DNA from: Undaria pinnatifida
Taxonomy: Eukaryota > Sar > Phaeophyceae > Laminariales > Alariaceae
Length of the DNA stretch: 64,000 nt
Assembly: GCA_012845835.1 (NCBI GenBank)
Contig: JABAKD010000029.1
Coordinates: forward strand, 15,355,453-15,419,452
Direction: 5' to 3'
Part shown: in pieces, positions 52,049-63,290 of the stretch
Layout: each line of letters starts with the position of its first letter
Numbering within the stretch: the first letter of the stretch is position 1
Program-made: the position numbers and the translations under genes
Notes under the pieces: model-generated
Database searches by the model: none
Seen by the model: only the letters and a program-made list of their open reading frames with translations
Told to the model about the DNA's origin: nothing

Positions 52049-53576
52049 CCCCGGTATGAAAAAAAAGGCTTCAATACATCAGTGGAAATCCTGACAAACC
52101 GGGGGTTGATGCAATTTGTTCACTCCCAATGGATTGTACTGCTTAATCCCGGTTGTTACCGAAACAACGCCTACGTAACTCCAAACGGTGAAAACACGTA
52201 GTTACCCCAACGTAATTTTATTTATTCACGTAGCATTCATCCCTGGTTTAAGGGCGTCGCAAACGTTTTTTTGTCCAACTTGCTTTCGGCCGTGTCTCGC
52301 ATTTCGCCCTCGTCAAACCGTGGCCGTGGTCACAAGTCACAAGGCACAATCGACATCCTGTACGAGTACGTAATCAAAACAAACAACAGGGACACTAGAA
52401 TGCAGCAAGGCTGCCTTCGGTACTTAGGGTTCGGTACATGTACAGCGGGAAAATCGGACTTCCGGAGGAACACCGCCATTTCATCTCCACGCACGGTATC
52501 GTACCGTGTTTTTCATAGGCGCTCAGTGTCTCACGTTAAACATCGGTTGGACAGACTTCAAGCTGGGCCAGCCATAAAACGCACGATCAATCATGCAGTG
52601 GTATCTCGTGAAGCACTGCGAGTTGGGATATGAAGTTCGAAGGGCTTACCCTGACACCTTGGCATATACCAGGTATGCAACAAATGATAACAGTTTCGCT
52701 CGATCTCGCCGAGATATGCATAAATACTCCAAAAGATGCATATTTTTCATTTCTAGCCGACTTTTAGATCCCAAAATCCTATTACAGCTCCAAAAATAGT
52801 CGTTCTCGATCAAGGGCGAAGTTTGATAGAGACGCTACTGGGTACACAGGGAGAAGATCGACATCATATTCATTGCCCAATTTGCCACCCACCACGAGAT
52901 ATGGCGAAAACAATCATCCATACTTTCATCACGTGGAACGAGAAAATGGTACTTAGTACATACTTCGATGCCCTGCTGACTTTTTCGAGTTGTGATACTG
53001 GAGACTAACACCGTATTCCTACTCGTGACGCCTGTGCGAAATAATGTCGTTTCTGGCTACTACACAAAAAAGATAATATATATATATATACTTTTCAGAT
53101 GTGAATTAGAGTCACGTTTCTTTTTCTTGGGCTGTATTTTGGTCATATGAAGCATCTTTCGACAAAAAAACAAAACAAAAGAGACGGAACGACGCGTTTT
53201 GGTTGGTACATGAACACCGTGTCAAAACTTCATGTCCTACTTCGCAAAGTTGGGCGAAGCGTGGTCGACCTCCCGTTCCGACAAGGTCTTGGCTGGCCCA
53301 GCTCGTATAAAATCCGCTGGACGATATTTTCTCTGCCGAGCTATTTTTTTTAACAACCCCGTCAAGCCTATCAGCATGATATATATCGTCTCCCTCGAAA
53401 GTGTAAATTATCGAATGTCTTGCGTTCACTCTCACCCCAACCCCCCCAACATATTTGACCAAGCAACCGAGTTTGAAAACAATCGAAAGCTACGAAACCC
53501 GACACGGATTATGCCCCAAACGAACATCATTGAAAAAAAAAATGTGTACATACATATGGTACCCTAGTTATTTATT
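52049..53576. other. non-coding stretch upstream of the EsV-1-7 gene
   Basis: This should contain the promoter of the minus-strand EsV-1-7 gene, but I see no clear TATA or initiator element. Small open frames on both strands are not protein-like. One TACCWGGTA word occurs at 52667. Confidence 0.35.
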
Positions 53577-53583
53577 ACTGTAG

Positions 53584-53640
53584 TTGGGAGGGAGGGAGGG
53601 AGGGAGGGAGGGAGGGAGGGAGGGAGGGAAGGAGGCTCCG
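53584..53640. repeat. GGGA tetranucleotide repeat
   Basis: About 11 perfect GGGA units followed by AGGAGG. Confidence 0.97.
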
Positions 53641-54139
53641 TCAGCGATAAGTGGTTGGGCTAAGAAAATACAGCCCCCATCGCAGACCTCAGCAGTGCTA
53701 CCTATCATATGGGCGGTACTTTTTGGATAAAATTTGGTCTAAATAGCGGGGCTCCTCAACCTATTAATAATATTCATATTATTAATAGTATGAATACTGT
53801 TATGAATACTATGATTAGTAGCATCGTCGGAATGTTACTTCTTGTTTCGCAGTCAAGGTGTCAAGGTACTTCGTATCATTTTTGCGAACAGCAGTAGTAG
53901 GCCATGGCATGGCATGATGGGGATGGAATGCTGGGGGTGGATTGTTCGTCGATTATCGGGTTGCACGTTCATTGTTATTACACCAATGAATCAGTTTGTG
54001 GGTGAGGTATGTGATTATGTGATTATGTTACTATTATGTTATTATCATGTTATTATGTTATTATTATGTTGTTGATAGTGTAGACCTCCTCAAGTGAGGT
54101 CTCTCAGGAAAAAAGGCTAACCTCATGTCACTTCTACCA

Positions 54140-54235
54140 TGGCTTTGATTGCTTCGATTGCTTTGATTGCTTCCATTGCTTTAATCGCTTTCATTGCTCT
54201 CATTGCATTCATTGCTTTCATTGCTATCGTTGCGA
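54140..54235. repeat. TTGCTTTGA / TTGCTTTCA 9-bp repeat
   Basis: About ten 9-bp units (ATTGCTTTG, ATTGCTTTC, ATTGCATTC) in a row. Confidence 0.85.
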
Positions 54236-54583
54236 TATCGTCATCAATATGTCCCCAGAGGTCGTGAGGTTCTATGATACAAATGCTGGTAGATAACACC
54301 TTGGGAATGGAGCATTTTCTCGCGGTCTTCTTCTACAGGTGCGAAAAGCGTACCTGGTTTGGAAGTACCCACGGGCGGGATTTTAAGAGCTGTGGTAATG
54401 CGAAGTATGTCTCCACATCGTCCCTTTTTCGATTCCGGTAGCGCGGCGACATCTCTATATAAAGAGGGAATACAACCCCTTTAGGATTTAGTTTCTCTTA
54501 TGGCTACACCTCAGACGGCTATCTTTTTTTCAAATCGTTTTTTTGTCCGCTTTTTTTACCGCGGCTGACAACCTCCACCCCAG

Positions 54584-54787
54584 GACCCCGACGGCCACGT
54601 GCTCGCGGCGGTGCCTCTGCACATGCATGCACCCGCCGTCATCTGGGAAGTCTCACGGTCCTGCTCACTGAGCTCGTCGAGCAATCCCCCGAAAAAAAAA
54701 AGTCCCGAAAAGTTGACATCACTTGCTAAAAGCCTAAGTCCATGCATTCACGGCGATCGCACCCAGTATGCTGATGCAATCCAGTAG
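54584..54787 (+). other. possible terminal exon, unknown gene
   Basis: After CCACCCCAG the frame reads DPDGHVLAAVPLHMHAPAVI with protein-like composition for about 25 codons, then becomes Ser/Lys-rich before a stop at 54787. The acceptor is reasonable. No upstream partner exon was found. Confidence 0.25.
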
Positions 54788-55746
54788 GTTCTTGGTTGTT
54801 GCTTATTATCAAGTAAAAACATTACTGATCGAACCAGTATACTGACCGCTTGACCAAGTATCTATTTCATGTCGAAATCAATCAACACAATGACACTACT
54901 AATAGTGATTCCTACACTAATACCAAGATCCTTTCTGTGACGGCTTGTTTAGACTAGCAAACTATTAATATTATTGGTTGACGGTCTAGCTTTGACCCGT
55001 CAAAACCTCTTCATATAAAAAATATCAGTTTTTTAGTGTCGGGAGGAGGTTCTTGACAGCTGTCCGTCAAGGGGCAAGAGGGCCTTCAACCGACATATAC
55101 CGCTGCTCGTCACTATGAAAATATTCCGTTTCCGACATCAACGCCCGGATCGGCTCTCTTCTCGCGTGGCTGCGATGGGAGAGGTCGCCGCCTCCGCGGC
55201 TTTTGAAAACTCATGGCCGCAAGGGTGTGGGAGATATGGGCTGAGACGGCCAGTTTCATGCCCCGCCGTCGTGGGTGCGTCGAGGGATGGGCGTTACAGA
55301 AGCGAGTGCCGAGCGAGCGCTTCGGGCGAGTTCACGTGCGATAGCACCATTTTCCCGCAAAAATGGTGATGCTCGAACGCTAGAATAAGATTGCGAAACA
55401 AGCGCTGCCCCTGCGGCTACTAGAAATCACGGTGGACGAGCGGGCTCTGTGAGGCAGAGACCAAATTGGATACACCTACGCCGCGGGAGGAGCGGTGACG
55501 TGATGGGGGTTTAAGCCGCTTGCACGAGTTTCTTATGGGGAACAGCACTGTCATCGCGTGCATGGGGTTTCGACAGCATTCTGAAGGCGTGTTCCCATCT
55601 CTTCCTATGATACTACCGGGTTGGAGGTTTGTACGCCGGTCCCAGTGGCATCGTTATTTTGTCGTACGTCGTGGTATGCGTACAGCTTTTCATCGTCAAA
55701 CATGATACGAGTATGACACCAAGATATAATACTGCCGCTGTAGATG

Positions 55747-55828
55747 CAAACAGTCAGTACACACAGCAGCAGTACCTGCACAAGAACGAGATACCTAACG
55801 ATGTGGCCGCGCGGATGTTCGAGGGTAG
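55747..55828 (+). other. possible internal exon, unknown gene
   Basis: After GCTGTAG the frame reads ANSQYTQQQYLHKNEIPNDV and continues AARMFEG to a GTAGTT donor, with even composition. The phase at its end is 1. The nearest downstream acceptors in that phase give an early stop (55998) or a basic frame (56900). I could not build a convincing gene. Confidence 0.25.
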
Positions 55829-57099
55829 TTTTTACGCTCTCACATTGGCCGAGAGCCTTGTGGTGGTCTGCAGTTCTGAATGATAGCAAACCATCGACAG
55901 GCGGTACAAGGCAGCGTTTCTCGCCCGTTTTGGGTCCGGGCTGGGGTCAGGGTTAGGGTTAGGCGCTGGGTCTACACCCGTATCTTGTTCCACCAGGAAG
56001 TGCTTCCTAGCTCGCAAGCACGAAAAGTCTACCGCCCCAAAGATCCGTGCGATCAGATCGTTAGGCGAGCTGACAACAGCAGCACAGGCAGGCGAACACA
56101 ACCAGCTTTATACAGCAGCAGCAGAAGATATTCCACGGTGCTACTGCTGGCCTTGCCCGCTGAAACACTTAGCTTGCCTGACCTCGCTAACCCCCCCCTG
56201 CTGGTCAGTCTACGTACATTATTTTGCACGTATTATCTTCTTCGTTTCGTTTTCTATTTTCTTTGAAATAATACATCCGCCGCTGCTATTGCGATGTGGT
56301 GGACTTGAAACGATCCACGGGCTGTGATGTTGTCACGGTCCACCAGCATAGTGGTACGAGCACGAGTACGAGAACTCATTTCTGTTTGTATATTATTTGG
56401 TCCCCTTGGTGGCATGCCGTGTACCAGGTAGTCGGTTTCAGCTACGAGTCTTGAAACATTTGTACCAGTATGGGCCTGATACGTACATACGCCGATTTCG
56501 GGTTTCAGTTCTTTTTTTTTTTTTTTTTTGGCGGGTGTACGCCATGCCTCGTACCACTTTGGTTTGTTTTGTTTTGTTTTTTCATGGAGTACTCTTACAC
56601 TCGAGATTGGTTGGAGCCTGTCCTGTGACAACGGACTTAATTATGCGAGTTAATGTGAGAACATATCAACAACAAAAATCAAACCCCTTTCTTTCTTTTA
56701 CGTTGCCGTGTGTACCATACCATACCAGGTACACTACTGTTTTTGCTCTTGCAGTACAGCTTGTTGCATTACAGAGTAGTAGTAGTCGTCGCGTGTACAT
56801 TTATTTTGAAGTTCCGTGCTGGCAATGCCGCCGCGTGTTGCTGATAACAAACCCGTGCTATATCTCGTGTACCATATACTACTCTGTTCTTGCTTCTTGC
56901 AGTACAACAGCTTCGTGCATCACGGTCGCGTGTACGTCGGCCTCTACGCTGTCGCCATTGGCGCAAATCGTTCTGCAACCACGCTGAAGGGTGCAAGCAA
57001 AGCGTTACGACCCATAGCAAGCTCGTCCCAGTCGCCACTGCCCAGGGGAAAAAACATGGTGGGGGTTTAGATCGAGGCTGGGGCTAACCCCGTCGATTC

Positions 57100-58900
57100 T
57101 ACCAAAATAATGAATGAGATTTTTCTTTTTAGAAAACGACAACGACGGTATCATGGTGTGGGGGTGAACTTGAGTACTCCACCGAGGGAGTCGATCTGTC
57201 CTAGGAAGGCGCGTGCGTTAAACAGTTGGCGCCTCTATATATAGGAGGCAACTAATCGTGACATTCAGACACGTAATCGGCGCGGCTCCCGAGACCGGGT
57301 GAACGGCCGTAACCGCTGAGGCAGATCCGGTGTGTGTACGTGGTTTATATATTTTTTCTGCCCTGAGCACGTCTGGCCGACCATTTTAGTGGACGATTTA
57401 CTATTAATATTAATACACACACTTTTCGTTGGTAGATATCTCGACGGGACGGGCATCAGAAGGGTAATAATGAAACTATTTTTCTTCCCTATAAAACGTT
57501 CACCCACTGGAAAAAGTTGGGTTCTGATGGGTTTCTCCCGCGGAGCAGGGTATGCAAATTTGCGGGGTTGACGGAGACTTATTCAATCTCCCGTTCATCT
57601 GCTTGATTTTAAACAGCACAGACAGGTGGTATCCGAGAGAAAACGACGGGTGGCCGTCGCCATAACAACAGTGCTTTGGATCTGGAACAGGTGAATTCCT
57701 GGTACGATTGTCATACTGGTACGGCAACGGTATGGGACACGATTTGGCACTAAAACACTGTAGCAAAGTTGTACCGAACCGATAGGGCAAGTACCCCCGG
57801 CATATGCCCGGTATACCCTTGCCGGAGTATCGGGTACCGGTTTTAAGGTCAGACCGAATTTCCCGAAGTGCTGGGTATCAGTATTGAGGTCGAACCGGAG
57901 TTACCAATATGCCCGGTACCGGTATTGAGTTCGTACAGTTATACACCCATTTAAGACCACTGAAGACTTTCGGGTAGATAAAACCCGGCAAATCGGCCTG
58001 TCTCCATTAAAACCTGGCGAAGACCGGTATGTTTCCTGTTCACCAAAACCCGGTCTTAACTCGAGAACCCCCCCCCTCCACACCTACGTACAAAACCCTA
58101 GGATAGCACGACATTCCAAGCCACGAGAGCACGGGAACCTTGCGCTGCTCCTGTACAGATGTACCTCTAGTTGTTGCCTCTGCGGCTTCAGTAATACCTG
58201 GTACATTAGCTCGTAGAGCTTACTGCACCCAAACACAAATATTAAAAAGTACCGGGTACGAGTATCAAAACATGATTTTTTACCCCGATATAAAACCGTT
58301 TTTTGGTTTTACCCAGATTTAGACCCAATACGTCTTAACACGGGACAGGTTCCAAAACGGAGGTAAGATCACCGAAAAAGGCTGTCCCAAGGTGTTCTTA
58401 AAAGGGGCATATCCCCTCCATCGATATTGCCGAAGCGTCTGGTACTGGTATTGAGGCCGTGCCGAACCTTATCGAAGAAACCTGCACGGCAATTACCGAC
58501 AAAACATCCTCAGCATACTTTGCCACATACCCTACCGAACATATCCCTGCCCAAAAAGGGGTATAGTAGTACATACTTATGGTAGCACTGAAGGGGTGTA
58601 TTCCCCCGAGTCGTGGTCAAAAGGGGGGATCATTTTGGTCCCTCCTGCGCCACGGTACCGTCAGCCTCAATAACGGTAACAACGTGCTCTGCATGGGCTG
58701 GGGGCGTCTTGCCAGCGCTTCATAACATAACTTTGGGAAAGTTGGGGCACGCGCGGGAACCTGCCTCGTACTTGATCTTCCTACCCCCCGTTTGGCTGAA
58801 AAAGGCGATTAATTTTCTATACTTGTATATAAAATGAGGCCGTTCTACGCATTGTTTGGGAATAAAGTCTGTTCATCGTGGAGTGAAAACAGGCTGCCAT
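57100..58900. other. non-coding stretch
   Basis: Rich in TACCGG/CCGGTA words, for example CGGTACCGGTATTGAG near 57912 and ACCGGTTTTAAGG near 57837, forming a loose dispersed repeat (GGTATTGAGGTCG-ACCG). No gene was recognised. Confidence 0.4.
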
Positions 58901-59099
58901 TATTTACTTACAGTAATTTGTACGTCCGCCTGTCCGTTTGCCGCTGATTGTCTTTTCGCTTTTGCTACGGTTTGAATCGTTGGTTGCGAGAGCTTCACAA
59001 GACCGATTTCCGCAAGCTCGGCTTCTACAGCAGGGGGCGAGCTTAGGCGAATTCGTAGCGCTTGTTCCGCTACACGCTGTCTCGAATTGCCGGCCTTGG

Positions 59100-60043
59100 T
59101 CCTGGTTGCCGCTGATTGTCTGGTTCTGCTGTGTTTTTTCGTGGTGGTCTGGTGCTGCTGTGCGTTTTGGATGCGGCGGGATTTTCTTCATTTTTTATTT
59201 CTTCGAAATACTGCAAGTGCGAAGCAGTCTTGCCTTGTCTACCAATCAACTAGTATTGAAGCTGTTTTCGGCCTTTCGGCGAAAAACCTCTTGTAATTGC
59301 GGGTTGCGTACACACATCTTCCATTGCTATTAAAACAGACTAGTACCCACATCTTGCTGTAGGCTCTTGGGTCTGCTCGACTTCTTGTCGGAGAATCCAT
59401 ATCATTGATTTGCGAGACGCGTAGAGGGCTCGTTCCTGAAAAATTCCGGCTTTCTAAAGAAGCGGGGAAGCCCGCGTTAACCCAAAGGGATTGGTTTTGT
59501 CACTAGCAATTTCGAGATGGCCGCGGTCGCTGTGTATCTGTGTTTGTTGCTGCCTTGCTGCTGTGTGTTTTGAATGCGGCGGGATCTCATTGCTTTTGTT
59601 GGCTTCGACCGCACACGGCCTACTGGGAGTACGAGGCGCTCTTGTCTCATTTACCGCTCTACTTGTAAAAAAGGGGCAAGATGGGGCGCGAAGAGCGAGG
59701 CCGCTTTTTGCCCTAGACGGAAAGAACGCCTCTTCATTACGGGGGGTGTACAGTGTACAGTGTACAGTGTACAGTGTACAGGCTTGCCTTATTTAAATGC
59801 CGTATAGCACGTAAGATAACACAACCGTTGAAACACAACCGTTGGGTTGAACTTTAGAGCCCGATTTTTGGAAAACTACGAACGGCATGCAGAACGAAAG
59901 TGGAAACTTCGGGAAGATTTGGTCGAGGTCTTTCCATAGTTGCGTCGCTCGGTGTTTGCAATCTCCCCGTTGTCGAGAAAGTCACATACCTGGTAAGAAA
60001 TTCCCCTTTAAAAGGGGCGTGTTATCTTGCGTGTTTTACGGTA

Positions 60044-60091
<48 letters not shown>

Positions 60092-60490
60092 GCCTGCTTG
60101 TTCGTCTGCTCGACTTATTGTTTGTGTGTCCACCGCGGTACCACTGCAGCAGACACGTATATATTCAACCTTTTCCCATAAACGCGGGGTCTACAGAAGC
60201 GGCCAAGCTTACGCGAACCCGTGAGACGTACTTCATCTCAACCCATATCACGTTCGCCGCCGTCGCCCTACTGCTGTGTTTTGCGTGGCGTTGCTGCTGC
60301 GTGCTTTGAATGACGCAGGATTTTGTTTATTTCTCTATTCTTTCACGTCGAACGCACGATCTATGTAATGCAAATACGATATACCCTTGCCCCATTCAAC
60401 ACTCTTGTAGTAATGACTCAAGGACGAGCGCGAAGCAGGAGGGCACTTTTTGGCCTACATGGTGCAAGGAAAAAACAGTCTCTTCATCGT
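59100..60490. repeat. three degenerate ~400-650 bp direct repeats
   Basis: GCTGCTGTG-GTTTTG-ATGCGGCGGGAT-type segments at about 59155, 59555 and 60295 are each followed by a TCGAACGCACG-like word and a GTACAGTG or CATCGTGGGGTG word. Open frames overlapping them share short peptides for this reason and are not called as genes. Confidence 0.6.
60045..60100. repeat. TCTG tetranucleotide repeat
   Basis: About 12 perfect TCTG units. Confidence 0.97.
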
Positions 60491-61748
60491 GGGGTGCGTA
60501 TAGGCTTTCATTATGTATTCCGCCATGTATTCCACCATGTATTCCATTATGTATTCCATTATGTACTCCACCATGTAATAACTTTGTCGGCCTGCTATGC
60601 ACTGCTGGTTGTTGTGTCTTGCACCAGAAAAGTAAGAGAGCTTTACGTACGTGACATATGTCCACGAACCCGTCGTCCACAGAAGCGGTCGAGCTTACGC
60701 CAACGCGTGGGACTTGTTCGTCACACTCCATCTCTATTAATAGTGGCCGTGGCCACCATGGTGAGGAGTGTATTTCAAGCTCTTGTACGTGAGTCATGCT
60801 TTCTTTTTCGTCACAAGGCTGCGTTTTCTTCTTTTTTACGCGTTCTTCTCGCTTACCATATGACACTACTGTACGACCGGTGACAATGGAAGGCCAAAAG
60901 TTTGAAATTCCCGAAAATCCCAGCCAAAGTCTGCCTGAACGCTTGCCTATGGACCCAATTTGGTAGAATTATTTTTCGAAACTTTCCAGAATTCCGGAAA
61001 GAAACGATTTCTCGCCGCGATCTTGGCCAACATCGGCCTGAGAATTTCTCAAGCAGATCTTGGATTAGACGCGGCGCAATTTCGTGTTCTCCACACACTT
61101 CGTTCGACGAAGTCAACGACAGCGTCGTGAACTCTGAACGTGGCGAGCCCGTTAGGGGCTCCAACCCCCCTTGGTGTACAGCGCTCACTCTACGGCCGGT
61201 GATTTATGGCGGGCGCCGATCAGGCTTCTGTTAAAAACACATTTGGTGGCTGGTGTGTAGAAAACTGAGACAAAAACTCTCTATCGTCTCCCAACGGGCG
61301 AAAAACAGAATTTTGAGAGGATGTGACGGGAGATCACAGGACAACACAAGCAATCTCTCACGCCCTAGGGCATGGATCGAGATTAACTCTGCGCTGTCAC
61401 CTACAATAATGTGGCCTTGTCCGGAACGAAGAGGAGTGACCATGGGTAGTCTCTATCTCGAGATCGAAGGTCAATCGTGTTTGGTGGGCAGTGTTGATCA
61501 AGGCTTGATGAAAAATAGACAAACTTACCTGTTGGAGTGCATGACCAAAAAAAGAGCCAGAAAAGAAATACTTTACTCCTTTTTTCCCCATAGCGACGTT
61601 ACCCAGAATATTTTAGCAAATAACCCCAAAAAAAAGTTTGGAAAGTTTTTGGCTTAACTATCGGCTTTCCATTGTCATCGGTCTAAGAGATGCAGCACAT
61701 CTTACGTGCACATCTACTCATTTGCATTTGATTAAAAAAAATAAAATA

Positions 61749-61808
61749 CACCCCAGCTGTGAGATCGAAGATTTTGTCGAAACTCAACTTTGCAAGCTGT
61801 GTGTGATA
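61749..61808. repeat. short dispersed repeat CAGCTG...GCAAGCTG, copy 4
   Basis: CCCAGCTGTGAGATCGAAGA, then GTCGAAACTCAACTTTGCAA and GCTGTGTGTGAT; very close to copies 1 and 2. Confidence 0.75.
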
Positions 61809-62378
61809 GGTAGGTACGAAATACCCTGCGCAATAGATTGGTAGTGTGGTCTACCGCACTTTTAACATATCTGCCTGTACACACCTTATATACCTTATAT
61901 ACCCTACATACCTTATACACCTTATCTATGTAGTGTATAGTCTAATTGTCATTTTTTTTCTTTCTTCGGGCACATCTCTTCGTGCTCGCACCTTTTTCCG
62001 AAACGTCTAATGGAGTGGTCACAATTCGACCGTCAAGGTCACGATGCTGGAGGTTTGGGCGCGATCCGTGCAGTGTGTCGCGCGTGGCAAGCCTTTGAAT
62101 AATTCTTGGCCTTGGGCACACTTCAGACATATCTCCGGGTTTTCGCAACATCCCCGGGGATTGGGTTTCTGCATCCCCTATCCCCGTGTACGCACGTAAG
62201 ATTTGGATGCAAACAGGGTTTCTCTGCTCGTAGAGGGTACACGTACATTTCCCTATTTTTGCACAGAGCACCACGCTACGATCCTGCCGCCCAGCAGCAG
62301 TCCAGCCCCCTAGCAGCAGCAGCCTGCAACTCTATGCGCGTGCGGTTGCTGTTGTAGTAGGTGATTGCTTTGATCGGA

Positions 62379-63270
62379 GCCTGCGATGCTCTACCCGCCT
62401 ATACGCCACTACCTCTCGCTGCTGCTGCTGTGCTGCTTCTGTCAAGTGGCATGCCGGCGTAAAGTGTAAGGATCGTTTGAATATCACATTAGTACTCGAA
62501 CGGTCCTTATGTGTATGTTCATGTTGGTGCGCTTCTTATATGATATCGTACCATACCAAGAGAGCACAACGCTACAACTCTGCCGCACAGCAGCAGCGGT
62601 AGGCAACACCATTTATGTAAGATCGCAGATGAAAGGCAGCAGACAACATGCGGAGAGCACAACGCTAGCCTGCGATGCTCTACCCGCCTATACGCCACTA
62701 CCTCTCGCTGCTGCTGCTTGTGCTGCTTCTGTCAAGTGGCATGCCGGCGTAAAGTGTAAGGATCGTTTGAATATCATATTAGTACTCCAACGGTCCTTAT
62801 GTATATGTTCATGTTGGTGTGCTTCTTATATGATATCGTACCATACCAAGAGAGCACAACGCTACAACTCTGCCGCACAGCAGCAGCGGTAGGCAACACC
62901 ATTTATGTAAGATCGCAGATGAAAGGCAGCAGACAACATGCGGAGAGCACAACGCTAGCCTGCGATGCTCTACCCGCCTATACGCCACTACATCTCGCTG
63001 CTGCTACTGCCGCTTCTACCAAGTGTCAAGTGACATGCCGGCGTAGTAAGGGTCGTTTGAATACAATAGTACTCAGACGATCTTTATATTCATGTTCATA
63101 TTGGTGTGCTTCGTATATGATATCGTACCATACCAAGAGAGCACAACGACACGACTCTGCCCCACAGCAGCAGCGGTAGGCAACACCATTTATGTAAGAT
63201 CGCAGATGACAGACAGCAGACAACATGTGGAGAGCACAACGCTACAACCTTGCTGCACAGCAGCAGCGGT
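62379..63270. repeat. ~290-bp tandem triplication
   Basis: Units start at 62379, 62668 and 62958 (GCCTGCGATGCTCTACCCGC), with a period of 289-290 bp. The third is more diverged, and a fourth partial unit follows (about 63225-63290). The first two are nearly identical. Each unit holds a CTGCTGCTG run and a CAGCAGCAG run that could pair. Open frames within (for example 62509-62892 and 62799-63179) are copies of one another and are not supported as genes. Confidence 0.93.
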
Positions 63271-63290
63271 AGGTGACACCATTTATGTGC

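Noticed and set aside
55880..56266. 128-codon frame, or the alternative frame KCFLARKHEKSTAPKIRAIR, as an exon
   Set aside because: The acceptor at 55998 is good, but neither frame joins in phase to the candidate exon at 55747 without an early stop, and no family is recognised.
61253..61657. 134-codon plus-strand frame
   Set aside because: The composition is irregular, with Lys runs from A tracts, no domain and no splice context; treated as chance.
62509..63179. Two similar 126-127 codon frames that might be a duplicated gene
   Set aside because: They are copies within a tandem 290-bp repeat, contain CAG/CTG runs and lack domain-like features; the third unit breaks the frame.
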